In this document: one piece after another, positions 34,286 through 42,354 of the stretch | How the letters are laid out: every line of letters begins with the position of its first letter | Position numbering within the stretch: the stretch's first letter is position 1 | Assembly: GCF_002113375.1 (NCBI RefSeq) | Contig: NZ_NEHO01000021.1 | Coordinates: forward strand, 1 to 64,000 | Length of the DNA stretch: 64,000 bases | Reading direction: 5' to 3' | From: Pseudomonas sp. R37(2017) | GTDB taxonomy: Bacteria > Pseudomonadota > Gammaproteobacteria > Pseudomonadales > Pseudomonadaceae | Position numbers and translations under genes: made by a program | The notes under the pieces: model-generated | Database searches by the model: none | What the model was told of the DNA's origin: nothing | What the model saw: only the letters and a program-made list of their open reading frames with translations

Positions 34286-35098
34286 TCACCGCCGCGTAAT
34301 CACCACCTCCAGATACTCGCTCGGCACCACCAGCGATTTGTCTCCCGCCCGGTTCATCCGGTCGATCAGCCCGGTCAGGTCCGCTTCCAGTGCCTTGGCC
34401 CCGTCCTCGGGCAACGCGGCGAAGGCCTTGTGCATCGGCCCGTACCAATTGCGGAAGGTGTCGATGAAATGCGCCGTCGAGCGATAGCGAAAATTGAAGG
34501 TGCGGCGCGTCACCTGGAGCAGGAATTCCCGTTCGTCGAAATGCTCGTGCAACCAGGCTTCGGTGCCCCAGCGCGAGGGCGGATTCGCGCCCGGCGCAGG
34601 TGGCAGGTGCTGGCCAAGGGTCTTGAACATCTGACCGACAAAACCTTCCGGCGTCCAGTTGGCCAGGCCGATCCGCCCACCCGGGCGGCAAACCCGCGCC
34701 AGCTCTGCGGCGGCCTTGGGTTGGTCCGGCGTGAACATCACGCCGAAGGTCGACAGCACGGCATCGAAACTGCCATCGGCAAAGGGCAAGGCTTCGGCAT
34801 CGGCGACCTGGAAGGACACATTCAGGCGCTCTGCCCGGGCGCGCTCTTCGCCACGCTCCAGCAAGGCCGCGACATAGTCGGTGGACGTCACCTGGCAGCC
34901 ACGGCGCGCGGCGGCGAGGGTCGCGTTACCGTTGCCGGCGGCGACATCGAGCACGCGTTCATCGCACAACAGGTCACAGGCTTCGGCCAGTTGTTCGCCG
35001 ACGATTTGCAGGGTGGTTCCGATCACGGCGTAGTCGCCGCTGGCCCAGGAGGCCATCTGGCGGTTTTTCAGGGCAGTCAGATCAATGGGTGTACTCAT
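34286..35098 (-). CDS. SAM-dependent methyltransferase (UbiE-like)
   Basis: A 270-residue class I methyltransferase with motif VLDVAAGNGNATLAAARRG (about 46-64), GCQVTSTDY and DAVLSTFGVMF. The layout resembles UbiE/MenG-type and small-molecule methyltransferases; substrate is unknown. It is followed upstream by a DUF4242 gene on the same strand, and both are divergent from an AraC-type regulator that may control them. Confidence 0.82.
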   Translation of the reverse strand: MSTPIDLTALKNRQMASWASGDYAVIGTTLQIVGEQLAEACDLLCDERVLDVAAGNGNATLAAARRGCQVTSTDYVAALLERGEERARAERLNVSFQVADAEALPFADGSFDAVLSTFGVMFTPDQPKAAAELARVCRPGGRIGLANWTPEGFVGQMFKTLGQHLPPAPGANPPSRWGTEAWLHEHFDEREFLLQVTRRTFNFRYRSTAHFIDTFRNWYGPMHKAFAALPEDGAKALEADLTGLIDRMNRAGDKSLVVPSEYLEVVITRR

Positions 35099-35143
35099 GG
35101 AGACAGTCTCTGGGTTGAAACACGAGTCGGGCCTGACGGGCAG

Positions 35144-35413
35144 TTACTCCGCCGTCGTCGGATCGATGACGTTCATGACCTGGGAAATGCGGTTGGCGGG
35201 AAAACCACTGATCCTGGCGTGCTCCCTGATCTGCTCTTCGTTCGGCGAAATGTACACGCAGTAGAGCTTGTCGCCCGTGACATAGCTCTGCAGCCACTGC
35301 ACCTCCGGCAAATCGCGCAACGCCCGGCAGGACTTTTGCGAAGCGGCTTTCAAATCCCTTTCCGACAGAGCTCCGGCGCCCTGGATCTCGCGTTCAATGA
35401 CGAACTTCGGCAT
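35144..35413 (-). CDS. DUF4242-family small protein
   Basis: An 89-residue protein starting MPKFVIEREIQGAG, the DUF4242 pattern (small alpha-beta fold). One motif, QSYVTGDKLYCVYISPNEEQI, fits the ferredoxin-like fold proposed for the family, members of which may bind nickel. GAGGT lies upstream of the start. It is the first gene of a two-gene operon with the UbiE-like methyltransferase. Confidence 0.78.
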   Translation of the reverse strand: MPKFVIEREIQGAGALSERDLKAASQKSCRALRDLPEVQWLQSYVTGDKLYCVYISPNEEQIREHARISGFPANRISQVMNVIDPTTAE

Positions 35414-35592
35414 GGCAACCTCTCTTTTCTTGTTCGGGGTGGCAGGGTCGGTACTGACCCTGTAGACAAACTATCGTCCTGGCGGGCGTTGGCGTCCTGT
35501 CCGATCGTCGCCCAAGCCTGTCCGATCGTCCGGAGATTCCACGTTGCGCGCCGACGCGTTCACAATCAGGAATCCTTCCACGGGAGCTCCCT

Positions 35593-36570
35593 ATGGACGC
35601 TCTGTCCCAGACCCTGCGCGTCGTCCACCTGGTGGGCGCGATCTTCATCAACGCCCGGTTCACCGCGCCCTGGTGTTATCAGTCGCCCAGTGCCGACACG
35701 GCGGCGCCGTTTCTGGAGCCCGATGCGGAACGGGTGGTGATCTTTCACCTGATCACCGAGGGCGAGTGCTATGTCGAACTGGGGGATGATCCGCCGCTGC
35801 TGCTGAGCGCGGGCGACGTGGTGATCTTCCCCCAGGGTGATGCCCATCGCATGTGCTCCCGACCGGGATTGCCCCCGGCCACGGGTGCGCGACTCGATGC
35901 GGTGCTGGCGCGGCGGCCCCGGCAGCTGAGTTATGGCGGCGGTGGCGCGGTCACCCGCCTGGTGTGTGGCTACCTGGCGTGCGACACGCGCCTGGCGGGC
36001 ATGTTGCTCAAGGGCTTGCCCGCCGTGGTGCGGGTCAATGTGCGCGGTTCGAGTGCCGGTATCTGGCTGGAGTCTTCCGTGCGCTATGCACTTGCCGAAG
36101 CCCGCTCGCCCCGCCCCGGCGGCGAAGGCGTATTGGCCAAACTCGCCGAAGTGTTGTTCATCGAAGTGCTGCGCCTGTACATGAATGAACAGGGCGAAGG
36201 CCGCACCGGCTGGCTGGCCGGCGTGCGCGACCGCATTGTCGGGGCCGCCCTCAACGCCTTGCACAAAAAACCCTGCCACGCCTGGACGCTGGACGAACTG
36301 GCGCGCACCGCCAGCACCTCGAGATCGGTATTGGCCGAACGTTTCCAGCAACTGGTGGGGATCTCGCCGATGCAGTATTTGACGCAATGGCGCATGTTGC
36401 TGGCCGCCAACCTGTTACGCAGCAGCAACAGCTCATTGACGCGGATCGCCGAAGAAGTGGGTTACCAGACCGATACCGCCTTCAGCCGCGCCTTCCGCCG
36501 CGAGTTTGGTGCCCCGCCGGCGGCATGGCGGCGCGGTCAGGCGACGTCGAATCACTTGAGCGGTCGCTGA
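35593..36570 (+). CDS. AraC-family regulator with cupin domain
   Basis: A 325-residue regulator: N-terminal cupin (about 15-190, with GDVVIFPQGDAHRM) and C-terminal AraC-type double helix-turn-helix (about 220-315, including ISPMQYLTQWRM and AFSRAFRREFG). It is divergent from the DUF4242/methyltransferase pair with a 180-base shared promoter region, so it probably regulates that pair. Effector unknown; a reactive electrophile or oxidant is common for this cupin_6 group. Confidence 0.83.
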   Translation: MDALSQTLRVVHLVGAIFINARFTAPWCYQSPSADTAAPFLEPDAERVVIFHLITEGECYVELGDDPPLLLSAGDVVIFPQGDAHRMCSRPGLPPATGARLDAVLARRPRQLSYGGGGAVTRLVCGYLACDTRLAGMLLKGLPAVVRVNVRGSSAGIWLESSVRYALAEARSPRPGGEGVLAKLAEVLFIEVLRLYMNEQGEGRTGWLAGVRDRIVGAALNALHKKPCHAWTLDELARTASTSRSVLAERFQQLVGISPMQYLTQWRMLLAANLLRSSNSSLTRIAEEVGYQTDTAFSRAFRREFGAPPAAWRRGQATSNHLSGR

Positions 36571-36590
36571 ACCGGTGGCGAGACGAGAAC

Positions 36591-37796
36591 CTATCTGGCC
36601 TTGGCCTCCTCCAGCAACTGCCGGATCACTTTCTCCTGCGTGTCGTAGCTGCCTTCACCGAAGTGGGTGTAACGCACCTGCCCCTTGGCATCGATGATGT
36701 AGTGCGCCGGCCAGTACTGGTTGTCGAAGTTGCGCCAGATCGCGTAGTTGTTGTCGATCGCCACCGGGTAGGTGATGCCGTATTCCTTCACCTTGGCCCT
36801 GACGTTGTCGATGATGCGTTCAAAGCCGTATTCGGGCGTGTGTACGCCAATCACCACCAGCCCGTCCTTTTCATACTTCTTCGCCCAGTCCTTCACGTAC
36901 GGCAGGGTGTGCTTGCAGTTGATGCAGTCGAAGGTCCAGAAGTCCACCAGCACCACTTTGCCCTTGAGCGCTTCATTGGTCAGAGCCGGCGAGTTGAGCC
37001 ACTCCACCGCGCCGGACAGCGACGGCATGGCGCCCTGGGCGTTGCCCATGGTGCTGTCGGCCTTTACCTTGCTGACCAGGTAATCGACGACTTTCGGCAC
37101 GGTCTCCAGCACGCCCTGTTCGACACGGCTGACCGTTTCGGATGAGGTGTTGGCCAGCAACTGGTCATTGGCGCCAGTGGCGATCACCGCTGCCCCGCCC
37201 AGCACCGCGATCCCGGCGCCACGACGCAACCAGCCAGTCACCGGAATCGACGGTTTCAAGCGATTGACCAGGCCGCGACCGGCAAAGATCAAGGTGCCCA
37301 GGGACAGCGCACTGCCCGCGCCATAAGCCACCAGCAGCAGACTGGTACCGGCGTTCGCGCCCTGCAGCATGGCACCGGTCAGAATCACCCCGAGAATCGG
37401 CCCGGCGCATGGAGCCCAGAGCAGCCCGGTGGCGACACCGATCATGATCGAAGCCAGCGGTCCGGATAACTTGCGCGTGCCTGGGTCAATGCGATTGCCC
37501 AGCAGCACGAAGGGCCGTGCCAGCCAGTCGCCGACCCGGGCCGAGATCAGTGACAGGGCGAACAGCACCATCACCAACAGAGCGACGTGGCGGCCGGTGT
37601 TGCTGGCCTGTATCACCCACTCGGTGCTGACCACGGCCAGGCTCGAGACCAGGGCGAAGGTCAGGACCATGCCGCCGAGGGTGAGCAGGATCGAGGAGCG
37701 TGTATGGTCGGCCCCGGCGAACAGGAAAGGCACGACCGGCAGGATGCACGGGCTGAGGACGGTCAATATGCCGCCCAGGAAAGCGATGAGTAACAT
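36591..37796 (-). CDS. DipZ-like CcdA-thioredoxin fusion protein
   Basis: A 401-residue fusion. The N-terminal part is a CcdA-like membrane domain with about six to seven helices (residues 1-215; paired cysteines in LSPCILP near 16 and WAPCAGP near 129). The C-terminal part (about 255-400) is a periplasmic thioredoxin-fold domain with FWTFDCINCKHT. It moves reducing power from the cytosol to periplasmic thiol substrates. Mycobacterial DipZ has an extra C-terminal domain that is missing here. It is convergent with the AraC gene. Confidence 0.85.
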   Translation of the reverse strand: MLLIAFLGGILTVLSPCILPVVPFLFAGADHTRSSILLTLGGMVLTFALVSSLAVVSTEWVIQASNTGRHVALLVMVLFALSLISARVGDWLARPFVLLGNRIDPGTRKLSGPLASIMIGVATGLLWAPCAGPILGVILTGAMLQGANAGTSLLLVAYGAGSALSLGTLIFAGRGLVNRLKPSIPVTGWLRRGAGIAVLGGAAVIATGANDQLLANTSSETVSRVEQGVLETVPKVVDYLVSKVKADSTMGNAQGAMPSLSGAVEWLNSPALTNEALKGKVVLVDFWTFDCINCKHTLPYVKDWAKKYEKDGLVVIGVHTPEYGFERIIDNVRAKVKEYGITYPVAIDNNYAIWRNFDNQYWPAHYIIDAKGQVRYTHFGEGSYDTQEKVIRQLLEEAKAR

Positions 37797-37837
37797 GGGA
37801 TCACCTGATGCACATTAGAAAGCAACACATGGCCAAT

Positions 37838-37926
37838 GTGGGAGCGAGCCTGCTCGCGAAGGCGTCCGGTCAGGCGACACATCGCCAACCGGACAATCGT
37901 TTTCGCGAGCAGGCTCGCCCCCACAG
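37838..37926. repeat. REP pair upstream of the DipZ-like gene
   Basis: GTGGGAGCGAGCCTGCTCGC and complement, in the gap between the DipZ-like and small secreted protein genes. Confidence 0.9.
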
Positions 37927-37941
37927 TGGATGGGGGTGTTC

Positions 37942-38154
37942 TCAAGCGGTCTGTTCATCCAGCGACTGCCCCTGCGGCGTGCGGCTGGAGCCGTCTTGCG
38001 CCAGGAAGCCCTGGGTGCCCTTCTCTGTCACTGGCGTGAGCTGGAAGCAGGTGCTGCTGCCACAGGCGCTTTGGTCGACGGCGGCGTTGGCATGAGCCGC
38101 AGCACCGGCGACGGAAAAGGCGATGGCGGTCAAGATGCGGGAAACGTTGTTCAT
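37942..38154 (-). CDS. Small secreted protein of unknown function
   Basis: A 70-residue protein with a Sec leader (ITAIAFSVAGAAAHANA) and a short mature part with two cysteines in ACGSSTCFQL, which may be linked or bind metal. No family is recognised. It is in the same orientation as the DUF2790 gene just upstream and the DipZ-like gene downstream, so a link to periplasmic redox or metal handling is possible. Confidence 0.6.
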   Translation of the reverse strand: MNNVSRILTAIAFSVAGAAAHANAAVDQSACGSSTCFQLTPVTEKGTQGFLAQDGSSRTPQGQSLDEQTA

Positions 38155-38202
38155 GATGTCCTTCCTGTTGCACATGGATTGAGCGATGGTTGTTCGCGAC
38201 AC

Positions 38203-38466
38203 TCAGTTTTCCGAGTTGCAGTTGTCGGCGAACTTGCTGTAATTCAGCACCTGGGTCATGGACTGAGAGTCGAGGTAGGTCAGACGTGCATTCACCACGC
38301 CGCAGGAAGGTGTAGTGTCCTCGCTCAGCGACACCACTTTCCTGATGTCCAGATGGTTGCCGTAGGAGTAGGTCCTGGGCGCGACATCGGCTTCGGCACG
38401 GGCCGACAGGGTGCAGATGTTCAGGGCGGCAAACAGGCAAGCGGCGTAGATGGCCTTGGTGTTCAT
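38203..38466 (-). CDS. DUF2790 periplasmic protein
   Basis: An 87-residue exported protein: leader to SARA (about residue 24), then the DUF2790 pattern YGNHLDIRKVVSLSE, with cysteines in SCGVVNA and DNCNSEN. The family is nearly confined to Pseudomonas, and members often sit beside metal-responsive two-component systems. Here it is divergent from an OmpR-type regulator, across a region with two direct repeats, and is thus a likely regulon member. Confidence 0.82.
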   Translation of the reverse strand: MNTKAIYAACLFAALNICTLSARAEADVAPRTYSYGNHLDIRKVVSLSEDTTPSCGVVNARLTYLDSQSMTQVLNYSKFADNCNSEN

Positions 38467-38613
38467 GGCGGATTCCTCAAGGTTTCGACAGGTCGTTGGT
38501 TCGTTGGGCGAGGCGCTCTGGTTTGCCTCGATGGGAGCCATTAAAAGCCTGCGAGGTATCTCGTCTGTGTCGGGAATCGGCGCGAATCAATCGGTACGTA
38601 TCAGAACCGGGCG

Positions 38614-38633
38614 CAGATACAGAGCAATACAAA
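38614..38633 (+). promoter_or_regulatory. Direct repeat 1, candidate response regulator site
   Basis: CAGATACAGAGCAATACAAA. It differs from the copy at 38682 at two positions. The half-site pattern (GATACA... AATACA, about 10-base period) suits an OmpR-family dimer. Confidence 0.5.
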
Positions 38634-38681
38634 ACCACGGGAATTCGGCTTTTTTGCCTTCGTGTGTATCCACGGGCAAGC

Positions 38682-38701
38682 CAGATACACTGCAATACAA
38701 A
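38682..38701 (+). promoter_or_regulatory. Direct repeat 2, candidate response regulator site
   Basis: CAGATACACTGCAATACAAA, 68 bases after the first copy and 70 bases before the response regulator start. Confidence 0.5.
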
Positions 38702-38770
38702 GGGCGGCAGGCGAGCCCGCCCAGGCTCGATAGACTGTGCGGCATTCCCCATTCATCGGAGGTTGGCCCA

Positions 38771-39511
38771 ATGGATCATGTTGATCACATCCTCATCGTT
38801 GACGATGACCGCGAAATCCGCGAACTGGTAGGCAATTACCTGAAGAAGAACGGCCTGCGCACCACCGTTGTGGCGGATGGACGGCAGATGCGCGCGTTTC
38901 TGGAAACCACGCCGGTGGACCTGATCGTGCTGGACATCATGATGCCGGGGGACGATGGCCTGGTGCTCTGCCGTGAATTGCGCGCAGGCAAGCACAAGGC
39001 CACGCCGGTACTGATGCTCACCGCCCGCAACGATGAAACCGATCGCATCCTGGGCCTGGAAATGGGCGCCGACGACTACCTGGTCAAGCCGTTCGCCGCC
39101 CGCGAACTGCTGGCGCGAATCAACGCGGTGTTGCGGCGCACCCGCATGCTGCCGCCCAACCTGGTGGTGACCGAAGCCAGTCGCCTGCTGGCTTTCGGCC
39201 GCTGGCGCCTGGACACCTCGGCCCGACACCTGCTCGACGCAGACGGCACCATGGTGGCCCTGAGCGGGGCCGAATACAGATTGCTGCGGGTGTTTCTCGA
39301 CCATCCGCAACGAGTGCTCAACCGTGATCAATTGCTCAACCTGACCCAGGGCCGCGACGCCGATCTGTTCGATCGCTCCATCGATCTGCTGGTCAGCCGC
39401 CTGCGTCAGCGCTTGCTCGATGACGCCCGCGAACCAGCCTACATCAAGACCGTGCGCAGCGAAGGCTATGTGTTTTCCCTGCCGGTGGAAATCCTGGGCG
39501 ATCAATCATGA
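38771..39511 (+). CDS. OmpR/PhoB-family response regulator
   Basis: A 246-residue regulator: receiver domain with DDDRE acidic pocket and phospho-acceptor Asp55 in LIVLDIMMPGDDG, switch Lys in DYLVKPF, then a winged-helix DNA-binding domain (about 145-240, ending KTVRSEGYVFSLP). The start ATG gives the standard N-terminus. It overlaps the kinase gene by four bases (ATGA). Metal, antibiotic or envelope stress is the usual type of input for this OmpR/EnvZ-like group. Confidence 0.92.
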   Translation: MDHVDHILIVDDDREIRELVGNYLKKNGLRTTVVADGRQMRAFLETTPVDLIVLDIMMPGDDGLVLCRELRAGKHKATPVLMLTARNDETDRILGLEMGADDYLVKPFAARELLARINAVLRRTRMLPPNLVVTEASRLLAFGRWRLDTSARHLLDADGTMVALSGAEYRLLRVFLDHPQRVLNRDQLLNLTQGRDADLFDRSIDLLVSRLRQRLLDDAREPAYIKTVRSEGYVFSLPVEILGDQS

Positions 39512-40818
39512 CCCTGGCGCTGCATTGGCCGCGGACCCTGGCCTCGCGGCTGTCGCTGATTTTCCTGGTCGGCCTGATCCTCGCCCAGGCATTGTCCTTC
39601 GGTGCGCAGTACTACGAACGTTACGAGTCCTCGAAAAACACCATGCTCGGCAACCTGGAGACCGACGTTTCCACCTCCATTGCCATCCTCGACCGCTTGC
39701 CCGCCGATGAGCGAGCCAGCTGGCTGCAACAACTGGAGCGACGCAATTACCGTTACCTGCTCAATGAAGGTTCACCGGGCACGTCCATCGGCAGCGACAT
39801 GCCCGATGCGCCTGTTGCCATGGCCTCGATCAAAGACGCCATCGGCCACGATTATCCGATGTCCTTTACCGACATCCCCGGGCCGAAAAAGCATTTTCAA
39901 GTGCATTTGAACCTGGCCGATGGCAGCCCGCTGACCATCGACGTGCGCCCGGCGATGGTGCCCTTGTCGCCCTGGCTGCCCATCGTGTTGCTCGGGCAAC
40001 TGGCGCTGATGCTGGCCTGCTCCTGGCTGGCGGTCAGAATCGCCATCCGCCCCCTCACCCGCCTCGCCGATGCCGTGGAAACCCTGGACCCCAACGCGCA
40101 CCCGGTACTCCTGGACGAAACAGGCCCGACCGAAGTCGCCCACGCCGCCAAAGCCTTCAACTCGATGCAGGCGCGCATCGCGGCGTACCTGAAGGAGCGC
40201 ATGCAACTGCTCGCGGCGATTTCCCACGACCTGCAAACCCCCATCACCCGCATGAAACTGCGCGCCGAGTTCATGGACGACTCCAGCGAAAAAGACAAAC
40301 TGTGCAACGACCTGGGCGAGATGGAACACCTGGTGCGCGAAGGCGTGGCCTACGCCCGCAGCATCCACGGCGCCACCGAAGAAAGCCGCCGCACCGACCT
40401 CGACTCATTCCTCGACAGCCTGGTATTCGACTATCAGGACGTGGGCAAGGACGTTCGGCTCACCGGCAAGAGTGGCGCCGTCATCGACACCCGCCCCCAC
40501 GCCTTGCGTCGGGTGCTGGTCAACCTGACGGACAACGCGTTGAAGTTTGCCGGTGCTGCCGAGTTGCGGGTGGAAAAGCAGGCCAATGGCAACCTCTCGA
40601 TCAAAATCCTCGACCGTGGCCCGGGCATCGCCGAGGAAGAACTCAAGCAAGTGATGGAACCGTTCTACCGCGTGGAGAACTCCCGCAACCGCAGCACCGG
40701 CGGCACCGGGCTGGGACTGGCGATTGCCCAGCAACTGGCGATCGCGATTGGCGGGGCGCTGACCTTGAGCAATCGTGAGGGTGGCGGGTTGTGCGCGGAG
40801 CTTAAATTGCCGGGGTAG
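39508..40818 (+). CDS. Membrane sensor histidine kinase
   Basis: A 436-residue kinase. Two membrane helices (about 13-32 and 157-178) enclose a periplasmic sensor of about 125 residues, then HAMP (about 178-230), His240 in AAISHDLQTPITR and a HATPase domain (LVNLTDNALKFA, ILDRGPGIAE, STGGTGLGLAIA). It forms an EnvZ/QseC-like pair with the upstream regulator. The signal is unknown. Confidence 0.9.
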   Translation: MTLALHWPRTLASRLSLIFLVGLILAQALSFGAQYYERYESSKNTMLGNLETDVSTSIAILDRLPADERASWLQQLERRNYRYLLNEGSPGTSIGSDMPDAPVAMASIKDAIGHDYPMSFTDIPGPKKHFQVHLNLADGSPLTIDVRPAMVPLSPWLPIVLLGQLALMLACSWLAVRIAIRPLTRLADAVETLDPNAHPVLLDETGPTEVAHAAKAFNSMQARIAAYLKERMQLLAAISHDLQTPITRMKLRAEFMDDSSEKDKLCNDLGEMEHLVREGVAYARSIHGATEESRRTDLDSFLDSLVFDYQDVGKDVRLTGKSGAVIDTRPHALRRVLVNLTDNALKFAGAAELRVEKQANGNLSIKILDRGPGIAEEELKQVMEPFYRVENSRNRSTGGTGLGLAIAQQLAIAIGGALTLSNREGGGLCAELKLPG

Positions 40819-40835
40819 CAGGGAGTGGCTTGTTT

Positions 40836-40907
40836 GCGATAGCGGTAGGTCAGTCGACACGGCTTTGACTGACCCACCGCTATCGCGAGCAGGCTCGCTC
40901 CTACAGG
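40836..40907. repeat. Long hairpin merged with a single REP unit
   Basis: Arms of about 20 bases (GCGATAGCGGTAGGTCAGTC and near-complement, 40836-40886) are followed by GCGAGCAGGCTCGCTCCTAC. It lies between the 3' ends of the histidine kinase and the polyamine-binding protein genes and may end transcription from either side. Confidence 0.7.
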
Positions 40908-40922
40908 GATTTCACGTAAATG

Positions 40923-42023
40923 TTATTGATCGGACTTGATGCTGGTCCACACCCGTGTCCGCACCCGCTCGAGCTTTTGCGGCAATGGCTGTACCACGTA
41001 CAGCGTCGCCAGCGCTTCGCTGGTCGGTGTCAGGTTCGGGTTGCCGGTGATGTCCTTGTTGATCAGCGCCAGCGAGTCCTTGTTGGCATTCGGGTAACCG
41101 AGGAAGTCGCTGATCGGCGCGATGACTTTCGGGTCCAGCAGGTTGTTGAGGAATTCGTGGGCCTCGGCGACGTTCTTCGCGCTTTTCGGGATGGCGAAGG
41201 TATCGAACCAGATCGGCGCGCCCTCTTTGGGCAGGCGCCAGTCGACGACCACGCCGTTGCCCGCCTCTTTGGCGCGGTTGCCGAATTGGTAGAAGCTGCC
41301 GGAGTAACCGATGGCCACGCAGATATCGCCGTTGGCGATGTCGGTCATGTACTTGGCGGAGTTGAAGTAGGTGACATAAGGGCGGACCTTGAGCATCAGC
41401 GCCTTGGCTTTTTCGTAGTCTTCGGGGTTCTGGCTGTTCGGGTCCAGCCCCAGGTAATGCAGGGCCAGCGGCAGGATCTCCGAAGGCGAGTCGAGCATGG
41501 CGACGCCGCAGGCCTTGAGCTTCTCCATGTTCTCGGGCTTGAACACCAGGTCCCAGCTGTCCACCGGCGCATTCTCGCCCAGCGCCGCCTTGACCTTGGC
41601 CGGGTTGAAGCCGATCAGCACGGTACCGTACATGTAGGGCACGCCGTACTGGTTGCCCGGGTCGTTCTTGTCCAGCAACTTGAGCAACGCCGGGTCCTGG
41701 TGCGACCAGTTCGGCAACCTGGACTTGTCGAGTTTCTGGAACACGCCCGCCTTGATCTGGGTTTCGATGAACTGGTTCGAGGGCACCACCAGGTCGTAGC
41801 CCGAGTTGCCGGTGAGCAGCTTGGCTTCCAGGGACTCGTTGGTGTCGAAGGTGTCCCAGGTCACCTTGATCCCGGTGTCCCTGGCAAAGTACTTGGGTAC
41901 GGACGGCAGGATGTAGTCCGCCCAGTTGTACACGCGCAATTCTTTCTGTTCGGCCTGTACCGCGCTGGCCAGCAGCGACAGTCCGCAAACGGTGGCGCCC
42001 AGTATGCGTTTCATTGTGTCCAT
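40923..42023 (-). CDS. Polyamine-binding periplasmic protein (PotF/SpuD family)
   Basis: A 366-residue solute-binding protein, leader ending SAVQA (about residue 24), then the PotD/PotF fold: LRVYNWADYILPS, ISDFLGYPNANKDS and other family segments. It would bind putrescine or spermidine for an ABC transporter. No ATPase or permease gene lies next to it, so it is an orphan here and may share a transporter encoded elsewhere or serve a sensing role. Confidence 0.88.
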   Translation of the reverse strand: MDTMKRILGATVCGLSLLASAVQAEQKELRVYNWADYILPSVPKYFARDTGIKVTWDTFDTNESLEAKLLTGNSGYDLVVPSNQFIETQIKAGVFQKLDKSRLPNWSHQDPALLKLLDKNDPGNQYGVPYMYGTVLIGFNPAKVKAALGENAPVDSWDLVFKPENMEKLKACGVAMLDSPSEILPLALHYLGLDPNSQNPEDYEKAKALMLKVRPYVTYFNSAKYMTDIANGDICVAIGYSGSFYQFGNRAKEAGNGVVVDWRLPKEGAPIWFDTFAIPKSAKNVAEAHEFLNNLLDPKVIAPISDFLGYPNANKDSLALINKDITGNPNLTPTSEALATLYVVQPLPQKLERVRTRVWTSIKSDQ

Positions 42024-42354
42024 GGATCATTTCCCCAAGTGTGGCGTGAGTTCGATGGTTTTTATGTTCTGTACACGGCAGCGGCCTTGAAAACAGCCAA
42101 GGGCAAGGAAGTGAAGCTTCTGGTTGTGATTCGACTCTGGGTGGGCTTGGCAACCCGTGCCTGATTCTTGCTGACAGCGTGAACGGTTCACAGCGTGAGG
42201 CAGGCCAAAAGGAGATCGAAACGGCCAAAATAACTGTCCGCTTTGATCGGCGTCGCGAGGCATTCGAGCAAGGATTAGTCCAAACTGCCGATGCCAGTCC
42301 AGCCTGTTTGCTGCCTATTACGCACTACGCCAATAACAAGATCGCGAGGCTTCG
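42024..42354. other. Divergent promoter region
   Basis: The upstream regions of the polyamine-binding protein and of the large lipoprotein. No gene, repeat or clear operator is recognised. Confidence 0.5.

Larger units (their letters stand above)
38467..38770. other. Divergent promoter region with direct repeats
   Basis: No gene is seen. Two 20-base direct repeats (38614-38633 and 38682-38701) are the main feature. Confidence 0.6.
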
